Shown: positions 1 to 5,093, counted from the first letter of the stretch. The stretch: 5,093 bases of DNA from CAYVTD01 sp964577665 (GCA_964577665.1 CAZOBD010000231.1:1-5093), one strand, 5' to 3'. Numbers and translations: made by a program. Notes: generated from the letters alone by a model not told the origin.

Positions 1-1
1 A

Positions 2-19
2 AATAATCATCCCCTTGGG
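2..19. repeat. Possible truncated remnant of the repeat array at the window edge
   Basis: The octamer AATAATCA at 2-9 is the same one that ends both 114-bp repeat copies (219-226 and 419-426). It is followed at 11-19 by CCCCTTGGG, which matches the core of the C/G-rich element at 287-295. This order (repeat end, then C-rich core) resembles the order at 219-300, so the array may continue to the left of the window. The match is short and could be chance. Confidence 0.3.
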
Positions 20-71
20 TGATTTCCCTTATCATGTATGTTTCATCTGTTTATTCTTTCCTTTCGGCTTC

Positions 72-108
72 AGATGTCCAACATCTGCCGGATGTTGGAC
101 ATCTTTTT
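72..108 (+). terminator. Strong hairpin with T run, possible intrinsic terminator for a gene left of the window
   Basis: Positions 72-85 and 91-104 form a perfect 14-bp inverted repeat with a 5-nt loop (TGCCG). On the plus strand it is followed by a run of five T (104-108). That is the layout of a rho-independent terminator for a plus-strand gene ending before position 1. On the minus strand no T run follows, so it would not obviously terminate rsmG. Each arm is itself a small inverted repeat (GATGT-CCA-ACATC), so it may instead be a member of the local palindromic repeat family, since its outer AGATG/CATCT ends are shared with the hairpins at 183-215 and 383-415. Confidence 0.4.
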
Positions 109-124
109 CATCCTATTCGCATCT

Positions 125-150
125 CATTCCCAAACTCCGATTTGGGAATG
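125..150. repeat. Hairpin A, copy 1
   Basis: CATTCCCAAA (125-134) pairs perfectly with TTTGGGAATG (141-150) around a 6-nt loop CTCCGA. Short hairpins with a TTCCCAA/TTGGGAA stem and a C/T-rich loop resemble dispersed intergenic repeats I associate with several bacterial phyla; that comparison is from memory and was not tested by a search. Confidence 0.85.
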
Positions 151-182
151 TGCTTTTCTTTCAAAATAAGGGATGGTGTTTC

Positions 183-215
183 AGATGGACTCCACTTTTA
201 AAGTGGAGTCCATCT
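183..215. repeat. Hairpin B, copy 1 (16-bp arms)
   Basis: Positions 183-198 (AGATGGACTCCACTTT) are the exact reverse complement of 200-215, with a single central T at 199. A near-perfect 33-nt palindrome like this could extrude as a cruciform in DNA or fold into a long RNA stem. No T run follows on either strand, so it is not a typical intrinsic terminator. Confidence 0.9.
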
Positions 216-235
216 ACGAATAATCATTTATTTTA

Positions 236-312
236 GCCCCATCCTAACCCTCCCCAAGGGGAGGGAATTCACCGGTTTTACTACCTCCCCTTGGGGAGGG
301 CAGGGGCGGGGT
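236..312. repeat. C/G-rich inverted-repeat element (MITE-like) between the two 114-bp copies
   Basis: Two C-rich/G-rich blocks face each other. Positions 248-264 are the exact reverse complement of 284-300 (17 bp), and the similarity extends imperfectly outward to about 236 and 312, with 23 of 30 positions matching. Each core is itself nearly palindromic: CCCTCCCC-AA-GGGGAGGG at 248-265 and CCTCCCC-TT-GGGGAGG at 284-299. The centre carries two adjacent 6-bp palindromes, GAATTC (265-270) and ACCGGT (271-276). It looks like a small non-coding insertion of the kind dispersed in many Bacteroidota genomes, a family assignment made by resemblance only. Confidence 0.75.
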
Positions 313-324
313 CTATTCGCATCT

Positions 325-350
325 CATTCCCAAACTCCGATTTGGGAATG
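325..350. repeat. Hairpin A, copy 2
   Basis: Same 10-bp stem and CTCCGA loop as the hairpin at 125-150, with arms at 325-334 and 341-350. Confidence 0.85.
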
Positions 351-382
351 TGCTTTTCTTTCAAAATAAGGGATGGTGTTTC

Positions 383-415
383 AGATGGACTCCACTTTTA
401 AAGTGGAGTCCATCT
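383..415. repeat. Hairpin B, copy 2 (16-bp arms)
   Basis: Same 33-nt palindrome as at 183-215, with arms at 383-398 and 400-415. It is the nearest strong hairpin downstream of the rsmG stop codon, about 70 bp beyond it, and could protect or define the 3' end of the rsmG transcript. It lacks a following T run. Confidence 0.9.
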
Positions 416-486
416 ACGAATAATCACTTTAAAAGCAGGGTACATCTTGCTTAAAAGATTAATTTAAAGCAGATCCCCAAGTCAAA

Positions 487-1152
487 TTATTTAAAAGAAC
501 AAACCACTATCTTTTTCTCATCTTTTTGAAAACTTTCCACTCCGAAAAAGTCTATATCTTTAACTACGATACTGAACTCAGTATGTTGCTTTTCGGCATC
601 AGAAATTTCACTTTTCAGGTCGCCTCCTTTTAGAAGAACGATCTTTCCTTCTCTTTTCAGCATAGCTTTCGACCATTCGATAATACTTGATGTATGCGTA
701 ACGGCTCTTGCCGTTATGCAGTCGAATTTCCCGATAAACTCTTTATCCCGTGCAAGTTCCTCCGCCCGTATCTGGCGGGCGTCTATGTTTCTAAGTCCCG
801 TATGCTTAGCCAGCATCTGGGTAGTTTTTACTTTTTTTGCGATGGAATCAATCAAAAGCATTCTCAAATCCTCGCGTGCAATCTTAAGCGGAATGCCCGG
901 AAGTCCACCGCCTGTACCTATATCTAAACACACTGCTTTCTGTTTTAAGTCAACGTTTTTTAAAACCGTAAGTGAGTGAAGTATATGTCTTTCCAAAACA
1001 TTGTCTTCATCGCGCCGGGAAATAAGATTTATCTTCTGGTTCCAGTAAATCAGTTCTTTGGCGTAGCGTTCTATATTGTCAAGCTGCGCTTTGCTGAGTA
1101 CAATTCCGTTTGAAGAGCATATAGTCCAAAATTCAGTAGAATCCATTCGCAT
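487..1152 (-). CDS. rsmG: 16S rRNA (guanine527-N7)-methyltransferase RsmG (GidB)
   Basis: RsmG transfers a methyl group from S-adenosylmethionine to N7 of G527 (E. coli numbering) in 16S rRNA, within the 530 loop of the small subunit; in several bacteria its loss gives low-level streptomycin resistance. The 221-residue product is slightly longer than the roughly 207 residues of the E. coli protein. Visible signatures are the N-terminal family block around residues 38-61 (WNQKINLISRR, then RHILHSL), the glycine-rich SAM-binding motif LDIGTGGGLPGIPL at 76-89, the acidic motif II region LLIDS at 99-103, TARAV at 147-151 and LLKGG at 173-177. No key motif is missing. Met1 (1150-1152) and Met3 (1144-1146) are both possible starts; a weak purine-rich GGAAAAA precedes Met1. 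It is transcribed away from the glycosyltransferase, with no neighbour in its own orientation inside the window, so it is probably monocistronic or the last gene of nothing visible here. Confidence 0.95.
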   Translation of the reverse strand: MRMDSTEFWTICSSNGIVLSKAQLDNIERYAKELIYWNQKINLISRRDEDNVLERHILHSLTVLKNVDLKQKAVCLDIGTGGGLPGIPLKIAREDLRMLLIDSIAKKVKTTQMLAKHTGLRNIDARQIRAEELARDKEFIGKFDCITARAVTHTSSIIEWSKAMLKREGKIVLLKGGDLKSEISDAEKQHTEFSIVVKDIDFFGVESFQKDEKKIVVCSFK

Positions 1153-1222
1153 TTTTTCCGATTTTTCCGTAAATTTACAATGAAATTAACGTATCAGAAA
1201 ATATTAAATTTTAGCTGCTTCT
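1153..1222. promoter_or_regulatory. Short divergent intergenic region with a 10-bp palindrome
   Basis: These 70 AT-rich bases must hold the start signals of both rsmG (minus) and the glycosyltransferase (plus). A perfect palindrome GTAAATTTAC lies at 1169-1178, 16 bp before the first rsmG start codon. It could be an operator or simply a product of AT-rich composition. I could not place -35/-10 boxes with confidence, and no clear Shine-Dalgarno sequence precedes the glycosyltransferase start. Confidence 0.35.
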
Positions 1223-1843
1223 ATGCCGATGCCTTTTTTTAGCGTAATTATAACTGCTTACAACAGAGCGGAAACCATCTGCAGAGCTATTGATTCCCTT
1301 ATTGCTCAAAGTGAAAAAGACTGGGAGTGTATTATTGTTGACGACGGCAGCAGCGATGATACCAATTCAAAAATAAAAAAATACCTCAGTAGCAGGAAAT
1401 TCAGGTATTTCCATCATGCTAACCGGGGCGCGGGTTTTTCAAAAAACAGGGGTATTTCGGAGGCTGAAGGAATTTACATTACCTTTCTCGACTCGGATGA
1501 TGAATTTCTGCCGGAGCATCTTTCCGAAAGAAAAAAAATACTTATGGAAAAAAAGGACATAGACCTGATTCACGGAGGATGCAGGATAATAGGGAATCCC
1601 TTTGTGCCCGATGTAGATGTTCCCGGCGGAAAAATCCATTTGAATGACTGCATTGTCGGCGGAACTTTTTTCGTAAAAAGAAGCAAAGCTTTGGAAATCG
1701 GCGGCTTTCGCGATATGCGGTTCGGTGATGACGTCGATTTTTTCCGCAGGGCAAATCATGCGGGTTTTAAAATTATGAAAACTTATCTCAATACTTATGT
1801 TTATCACAGAGACGGCGGCGATTCTTTGTGTGATACAGCTTAA
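1223..1843 (+). CDS. Family 2 glycosyltransferase (GT-A fold), short form
   Basis: Enzymes of this family move a sugar from a nucleotide-sugar donor to an acceptor, usually in cell-surface polysaccharide or lipid-linked glycan synthesis. The 206-residue product begins directly with the GT-A core: SVIITAYNRAETI at residues 7-19, the nucleotide-binding block VDDGSSDDT at 39-47, NRGAGFSKNRG at 67-77, the metal-binding DXD motif as FLDSDDE at 88-94, and an acidic acceptor-side motif GDDVDFFRRA at 168-177 where family members often have ED. No signal peptide or membrane segment is visible, so it should act on the cytoplasmic side. It is shorter than many family members (often 230-330 residues) and ends just after the core, but an in-frame stop looks natural and other frames downstream show no continuing similarity. 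The start at 1223 is chosen because an in-frame stop lies at 1205-1207; Met3 (1229) is an alternative. No partner glycan genes are present, so donor and acceptor cannot be inferred. Confidence 0.88.
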   Translation: MPMPFFSVIITAYNRAETICRAIDSLIAQSEKDWECIIVDDGSSDDTNSKIKKYLSSRKFRYFHHANRGAGFSKNRGISEAEGIYITFLDSDDEFLPEHLSERKKILMEKKDIDLIHGGCRIIGNPFVPDVDVPGGKIHLNDCIVGGTFFVKRSKALEIGGFRDMRFGDDVDFFRRANHAGFKIMKTYLNTYVYHRDGGDSLCDTA

Positions 1844-1956
1844 ATGAATCAGTAAATTGCAGAAGAACTCCACCTCTCAAGCGCGGATACTGCCTTTCCA
1901 TTCTGCCTGTTATTACTAATGGAGCGAAGCGGAAGACCAAAATTTAATATATTGTT

Positions 1957-1983
1957 TGTCATTTCGAACTTGATTCTGAATCC
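1957..1983. repeat. Degenerate dispersed intergenic repeat (GTCATTTCGAACTTGATTCTGAAT type)
   Basis: The stretch carries an imperfect stem, TTTCGAA at 1962-1968 facing TTCTGAA at 1974-1980, with one mismatch and one wobble pair. It resembles a repeat I know from Bacteroidota-like genomes in which GTCATTCCGAA and TTCGGAA form a clean stem. The mutations in both arms suggest an old, inactive copy. The family assignment is from memory. Confidence 0.4.
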
Positions 1984-2021
1984 ATTTCTGCAAAATGCCT
2001 GACATCTTTTTTTACAGAGCA

Positions 2022-2072
2022 GCCCATCAAAAAAATCCGGCGACTGCGGCGAAACAGTCTCCTGCCCATCAA
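2022..2072. repeat. 9-bp direct repeat flanking a small imperfect hairpin
   Basis: GCCCATCAA occurs at 2022-2030 and again at 2064-2072. The 33 bases between them hold an imperfect hairpin, GGCGACTG (2039-2046) facing CAGTCTCC (2055-2062), with seven of eight pairs. This looks like a target-site duplication around a tiny insertion or the footprint of one, but it could be a chance repeat. Confidence 0.35.
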
Positions 2073-2190
2073 TGCCTGTATATAAAATGTTTTTTTTGAT
2101 TGATGTGGAATAACATTCAAATCCCTATATTCTAATATTTTGCCATAGCTTAGCAGCATTTTTGTACTTTCGGGAGTTAATTTGAAAATT

Positions 2191-3066
2191 TTAAATTAAA
2201 CTTTCTTTGTTTTTATCATGTTTTCGGAAATTTTTAACAGCAGTTTTTTGGCTGATTACGGCATAGCAGTATCGGCATCCGGCAGGACATGTGTTGTTTA
2301 CGCCGATGTCGCGGCTTTCCGTGCAGAGGCAGGTTCTGCGCTGCGATTTGTCTTTTTTGTATTTAAGTTCCAGACCGAATTCTTTGTTAAATATTTCTTC
2401 ATTTATGCATTTTGCCCGCTTGATTCCGGCACGGAAAAAGTTTTCTCCGGGACAGCAGACAGTTAAATCCATTCCGGCGCTTTTTGCAGCAGCCTTCATG
2501 TTCGTTAAAATGGGTATGTAGAGTTCAAAATCTGCATTTTCTACCGAGAAATCCGGCTCTGCTTTTTTCATTCTGCGCAGGGTTTTTCTATAAGGAGAAA
2601 CAACGCTTGTGATTACTTTCGCGGTTTTGCCCGCCAGCCTTTCGCAAAGCCCCGCGAAGTTATTTATATGAAATTTTTCGTCTAAACCACCTGTTAAAAT
2701 GAGTGGGTCGTACCGCCACAAAAGTCTTTCTTTCCCTATAATATTAAATAACTTATGAAAACTGCTCATGCTGCTTTCAAGCGGAGGCAGGTTCGGCTCG
2801 AATACCTTCGGATAATTGTTTAAAGTGAATAAGAAATAATACGGCAGGTGCATTTCATCGAGAATGTGCAGTCTGCCGAGCATAGGCGCGGGGTTTCTTG
2901 TCCAAAAAACAATACCGTCGATGGTTTTCGGAGTAAGTTCAATCTTTGAAATCTGTTTTGGATTAAAAGGATTCGGCACGAGGCAGTATCCCGCCTTTAA
3001 TCTTTTGAAAAACCAATCCGAAAAATAAGCCGGTAAGTCCGTGCGCCTGCTTGCAGAGATTATCAT
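2191..3066 (-). CDS. DUF1848 family protein, putative iron-sulfur protein
   Basis: The function is not established. The 291-residue product matches the DUF1848 pattern: it opens with MIISASRRTDLPAYFSDWF (1-19), has VFWTRNPAP (53-61) and RYDPLIL (118-124), and ends with a cysteine cluster. C246 and C248 are followed by the family signature SRDIG (251-255), then C260, C264 and C267 in CPAGCRYCYA. The last three form CX3CX2C, the spacing that binds the [4Fe-4S] cluster in radical SAM enzymes, but located near the C-terminus instead of the N-terminus. A SAM-dependent radical or nucleic-acid-related reaction is therefore possible but unproven. No signal peptide or membrane segment is seen, so it is probably cytoplasmic. 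The start lies 8 bp after the stop of the decarboxylase gene with no strong ribosome binding site, suggesting translation by reinitiation or coupling. Length and motifs look complete. Confidence 0.88.
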   Translation of the reverse strand: MIISASRRTDLPAYFSDWFFKRLKAGYCLVPNPFNPKQISKIELTPKTIDGIVFWTRNPAPMLGRLHILDEMHLPYYFLFTLNNYPKVFEPNLPPLESSMSSFHKLFNIIGKERLLWRYDPLILTGGLDEKFHINNFAGLCERLAGKTAKVITSVVSPYRKTLRRMKKAEPDFSVENADFELYIPILTNMKAAAKSAGMDLTVCCPGENFFRAGIKRAKCINEEIFNKEFGLELKYKKDKSQRRTCLCTESRDIGVNNTCPAGCRYCYAVISQKTAVKNFRKHDKNKESLI

Positions 3067-3074
3067 TTGAATAT

Positions 3075-4499
3075 TTATTTCTTCAGTTTATCTGCTTCTT
3101 CTCTGATCAAATCCCATGCTTCGAGAACATGCTTTTCTTCCACGTTTGTCTGTCCCGAAACGAGCCTGATTACGAATTTATTATTGAGCTTTGTATGCGA
3201 AAGGAAGATTTTCCCGGTAGAATTCAGATTTTTTAGGAGTTTTTCGTTCAGAATATTTATCTCGTCATATTCTTTTACGTTCCCGGGATTAAATCTGAAG
3301 CACACGCAGTTAAAAGGCACGGGAGCCATCAGCTCGAAATCGTCTGCATTTTCGATTTTCTCTTTGAAAATAGCGGCAATTCTGATATGCTCTTTTATTT
3401 TATTTCGTATTCCTTCCACTCCGAAACTCCGCAGAACAAACCACAGCTTCAGCGCCCTGAAACGCCTGCCGAGGGGCACTCCCCAGTCGCGGTAATTATT
3501 TATTTTTTCCGAATCGAATCTCGTTTTTAAATACTCTGGGTCCATTCCGAGAGTTTTTATCAAGGCATCCTTGTCTTTTACGAAATATGCAGAGCAGTCG
3601 AAATTCGTAAACATCCATTTGTGCGGGTTCACTACAAAAGTGTCTGCATCCTCAATTCCTTTAATGTATTTTCGCATTTCGGGAATCACAAGCGCTGAAC
3701 CTGCATAAGCCGCGTCAACATGGAGCCAGCAGCGGTATTTTTTGCAGATTTCGGCTATGTCTTTCAGAGGATCAACGGATGTAGTACCAGTTGTGCCGAC
3801 AGTTGCCGCAGTAAAAAGGGGCTTATTATTGTTGACCAAATCGTTGCGAATTCTTCTTTCAAGCAATTCTGCGTCCATTTCAAAGCGTTCGTTCACGGCA
3901 ATTTTGCGAAGGTTCACACTGCCTATTCCTGAAATTTTAACCGCTTTTTCAACCGAGGAGTGCGCCTGTTCGGAAGTATATGCCCGGTAGCGCAGTTTTT
4001 GTATTGATTCGCGGAGATTAATCTGATAGTTTGAAAAGACTTCTCTTGCAGTAAGCACCGAAGCAAGGGTTGACGTGGAAGCAGTATCCTGAATAACGCC
4101 GTGGAACTCATCGGGAATGCCCAGCATCTTTTTCAGCCAGTTGAGAACGGCTTCTTCGAGTTCAGCAGCGGCGGGAGAGGTTGCCCAGCTCATGCACTGC
4201 GCACCCATGGCAGACATAAGCATTTCGCCGAGCAGTGAAGGAAAACTGGTATTAGCGGGGAAATATCCCATAAATTTGGGATGCTGCCAGTGGGTCATGC
4301 CCGACATTATTATTTCGTTGAAATCTTTGAAAATGTCCTTGAAATCTTCCGGTTTTTCCGGCGCCTGCCCTGGCAGTTTGTTAAAAATTTCGCGGGGTTT
4401 TACCTGTGCCTGCACCGGATAATTTTCAATGCCGGTATAGTATTTCCCAATCCATTCCAGCATATCTCCCGCGCGCTCCTTAAATTCTTTGATGTCCAT
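3075..4499 (-). CDS. Group II pyridoxal-phosphate decarboxylase, aromatic-L-amino-acid decarboxylase-like
   Basis: It is predicted to decarboxylate an aromatic amino acid (tryptophan, tyrosine, DOPA or phenylalanine) to the amine, as a cytoplasmic PLP-dependent homodimer. The 474 residues match the roughly 480 of animal aromatic-L-amino-acid decarboxylase (AADC). Visible blocks are HWQHPKFMGYFPANTSFP (70-87), the substrate-pocket region SWATSPAAAELE (104-115), the AHSSVE motif with H180 expected to stack on the cofactor, HVDAAYAG with D262 contacting the pyridine nitrogen, and NPHKW with K294 as Schiff-base lysine. Y323 in MDPEYLK aligns with human Tyr332, the catalytic loop residue needed for decarboxylation; aldehyde synthases carry Phe there. 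G344 in PLGRRFR is the position where plant tyrosine decarboxylases have Ser and tryptophan decarboxylases Gly. The gene lies 20 bp after the oxidoreductase and 8 bp before DUF1848, so co-transcription is likely. Exact substrate is uncertain; glutamate is disfavoured by the AADC-like motifs. Confidence 0.92.
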   Translation of the reverse strand: MDIKEFKERAGDMLEWIGKYYTGIENYPVQAQVKPREIFNKLPGQAPEKPEDFKDIFKDFNEIIMSGMTHWQHPKFMGYFPANTSFPSLLGEMLMSAMGAQCMSWATSPAAAELEEAVLNWLKKMLGIPDEFHGVIQDTASTSTLASVLTAREVFSNYQINLRESIQKLRYRAYTSEQAHSSVEKAVKISGIGSVNLRKIAVNERFEMDAELLERRIRNDLVNNNKPLFTAATVGTTGTTSVDPLKDIAEICKKYRCWLHVDAAYAGSALVIPEMRKYIKGIEDADTFVVNPHKWMFTNFDCSAYFVKDKDALIKTLGMDPEYLKTRFDSEKINNYRDWGVPLGRRFRALKLWFVLRSFGVEGIRNKIKEHIRIAAIFKEKIENADDFELMAPVPFNCVCFRFNPGNVKEYDEINILNEKLLKNLNSTGKIFLSHTKLNNKFVIRLVSGQTNVEEKHVLEAWDLIREEADKLKK

Positions 4500-4502
4500 G
4501 TT

Positions 4503-4510
4503 TCCCTTTC
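4503..4510 (-). promoter_or_regulatory. Ribosome binding site of the decarboxylase gene
   Basis: On the minus strand GAAAGGGA lies three bases before the ATG at 4497-4499, inside the 20-bp gap after the oxidoreductase stop codon. It is the only recognisable Shine-Dalgarno-like site among the minus-strand starts seen here and supports this start codon. The spacing is a little short. Confidence 0.45.
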
Positions 4511-4519
4511 AATACTTTA

Positions 4520-5093
4520 TTACTTAAGATTTATTAAGACCTTCCCCTTCTGCTTCCCTTTCAGAATCAAATCAATTTCAGGTTCCAAATCATTTAATGA
4601 TACTTCCTTTACTAAAAATTCCGGATTTTCGAGTTTCCAGTAATTTGCAATTTTCTCCCATACCTGCACCCGTTTTATCATATCTGTTTCTGCAGAATCT
4701 ATACCGACTAAATTAACACCGCGCAGTATAAAAGGATATACCGAAACAGAAAATTTATCGTCTTCCACGTTGCCGAGACAGCAGACCGTGCCGTGCTGCT
4801 TAATAGAGCGGATTACGGTGGAAAGAGTATTACCGCCGACGCATTCAACGGCTCCCGTCCACCTTCCCGCGAGCATTGGCTTGCCGCTTTTGTCAAAAAC
4901 TTCTTCTCTCGGAATTACATTGGATACACCCAGTTTCCCCCAGAAATCCTTATCGCCGGTTTTACTTGAGGCAGCATCTACTTTGTAACCGATTCCTGCA
5001 AGCATCCCGCAGGCGAGGCTTCCCACGCCGCCGCTTGCTCCGGTAACAAGGATTTTTCCCTTGTCCGGTCCAATTCCGTTGAACTGAAGCTCG
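4520..5093 (-). CDS. Medium-chain oxidoreductase, YhdH/AcuI (acryloyl-CoA reductase) type, 5'-partial
   Basis: This is the C-terminal part of a quinone-oxidoreductase-like medium-chain dehydrogenase/reductase. The frame runs open to the window edge, giving 190 full codons of the roughly 325-330 usual in the family; the N-terminal GroES-like substrate domain lies outside. The nucleotide-binding Rossmann motif is seen as KILVTGASGGVGS, with the glycines at partial residues 18-24, followed by GYKVDAASSK as the second strand, where a lysine after the strand suits NADPH. VIPREE, GAVECVGG, PFILRGVNLVGIDS and the closing GKVLINLK match the YhdH/YhfP/AcuI subgroup, which lacks zinc; characterised AcuI reduces acryloyl-CoA to propionyl-CoA with NADPH. 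A GTG at 5024-5026 falls inside the Rossmann motif and is not the start. It is first in the visible minus-strand cluster, 20 bp before the decarboxylase. The true substrate is unknown. Confidence 0.88.
   Translation of the reverse strand, partial: ELQFNGIGPDKGKILVTGASGGVGSLACGMLAGIGYKVDAASSKTGDKDFWGKLGVSNVIPREEVFDKSGKPMLAGRWTGAVECVGGNTLSTVIRSIKQHGTVCCLGNVEDDKFSVSVYPFILRGVNLVGIDSAETDMIKRVQVWEKIANYWKLENPEFLVKEVSLNDLEPEIDLILKGKQKGKVLINLK

Larger units (their letters stand above)
113..226. repeat. 114-bp direct repeat, copy 1 (double-hairpin unit)
   Basis: This stretch is identical over all 114 bases to 313-426. The unit holds two palindromes, at 125-150 and 183-215, joined by a 32-nt T-rich to purine-rich linker. 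Near its ends lie inverted hexamers, TATTCG at 114-119 and CGAATA at 217-222, giving it the look of a small non-autonomous mobile or palindromic unit. It encodes no convincing protein. It lies downstream of rsmG's 3' end in the same intergenic block. Confidence 0.9.
313..426. repeat. 114-bp direct repeat, copy 2 (double-hairpin unit)
   Basis: This is identical to 113-226 at an offset of exactly 200 bp. The identity ends sharply on both sides: positions 112 and 312 differ (C and T), and 227 and 427 differ (T and C). The same inverted hexamers sit near its ends (314-319 and 417-422). Perfect identity of non-coding DNA suggests recent duplication, gene conversion or active copying. A tandem duplication of a 200-bp block and two independent insertions are both possible. 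Confidence 0.9.
1844..2190. other. Convergent intergenic region with degenerate repeat remnants
   Basis: This 347-bp gap separates the 3' ends of the glycosyltransferase and the DUF1848 gene. I see no credible protein gene or RNA gene. It contains a decayed hairpin at 1957-1983, a 9-bp direct repeat flanking a small hairpin at 2022-2072, and a longer inverted repeat ATCAAAAAAA / TTTTTTTGAT at 2026-2035 and 2091-2100. Neither converging gene has a clear intrinsic terminator (GC-rich stem followed at once by a T run). Confidence 0.6.

Noticed and set aside
15..236. Plus-strand open frames of 60-73 codons across the repeat array
   Set aside because: They simply read through the palindromes and the 114-bp repeat; the residues follow the repeat structure and show no protein-like pattern.
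113..426. Possible CRISPR array
   Set aside because: Only two repeats of 114 bp with an 86-bp interval that is itself an inverted repeat; CRISPR repeats are about 24-40 bp with several unique spacers, and no cas gene is present.
1439..1873. Minus-strand open frame of 144 codons opposite the glycosyltransferase
   Set aside because: The plus strand carries clear family 2 glycosyltransferase motifs over the same bases; the antisense product has none.
2090..2097. T run after the hairpin at 2039-2062 as a terminator for the glycosyltransferase
   Set aside because: The T run begins 28 bp after the hairpin and the stem has a mismatch, which does not fit an intrinsic terminator.
1959..2159. A 66-codon minus-strand open frame in the convergent gap
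   Set aside because: It is built from degenerate repeats and hairpin arms, is rich in Arg/Ser/Lys, shows no family motif and has no ribosome binding site.
3067..3495. Plus-strand open frame of 142 codons opposite the decarboxylase
   Set aside because: It is antisense to a well-supported gene, is rich in Ser and Phe as expected from a shadow frame, and shows no recognisable domain.
5024..5026. GTG as the start of the oxidoreductase gene
   Set aside because: It lies within the GASGGVG nucleotide-binding motif, and the frame continues with family-like residues to the window edge, so the gene is cut by the window rather than starting here.

Overview
The window holds five protein genes and one repeat-rich end. 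Base composition is moderately AT-rich, ribosome binding sites are weak, and short hairpin repeats lie between genes. This fits a bacterium of the Bacteroidota/Ignavibacteriota (FCB) type. That placement is an impression from gene style and repeat style, not a firm assignment, because no rRNA or other strong phylogenetic marker is present.

Layout. Positions 1-486 have no credible gene. They hold a dense set of palindromes: one 14-bp hairpin followed by a T run, two identical 114-bp copies of a double-hairpin unit placed exactly 200 bp apart, and a C/G-rich inverted-repeat element between the copies. Next comes rsmG on the minus strand (16S rRNA m7G methyltransferase). Divergent from it is a short family 2 glycosyltransferase on the plus strand. 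A 347-bp convergent gap (1844-2190) carries only degenerate repeat remnants.

The right half is a tightly spaced minus-strand cluster read from right to left: a zinc-free medium-chain oxidoreductase of the YhdH/AcuI type (5' end outside the window), a group II pyridoxal-phosphate decarboxylase closely resembling aromatic-L-amino-acid decarboxylase, and a DUF1848 protein with a radical-SAM-like cysteine motif at its C-terminus. The gaps are 20 bp and 8 bp, so co-transcription is likely.

How the genes may work together. rsmG is housekeeping and the glycosyltransferase looks like a stand-alone gene. The cluster may couple aromatic amine formation with a redox enzyme and an uncharacterised iron-sulfur protein, but a shared pathway is inference from spacing only. 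The least explained parts are the composite repeat array at the left end and the DUF1848 protein. I see no CRISPR array, RNA gene, transposase, phage gene or obvious defence system.
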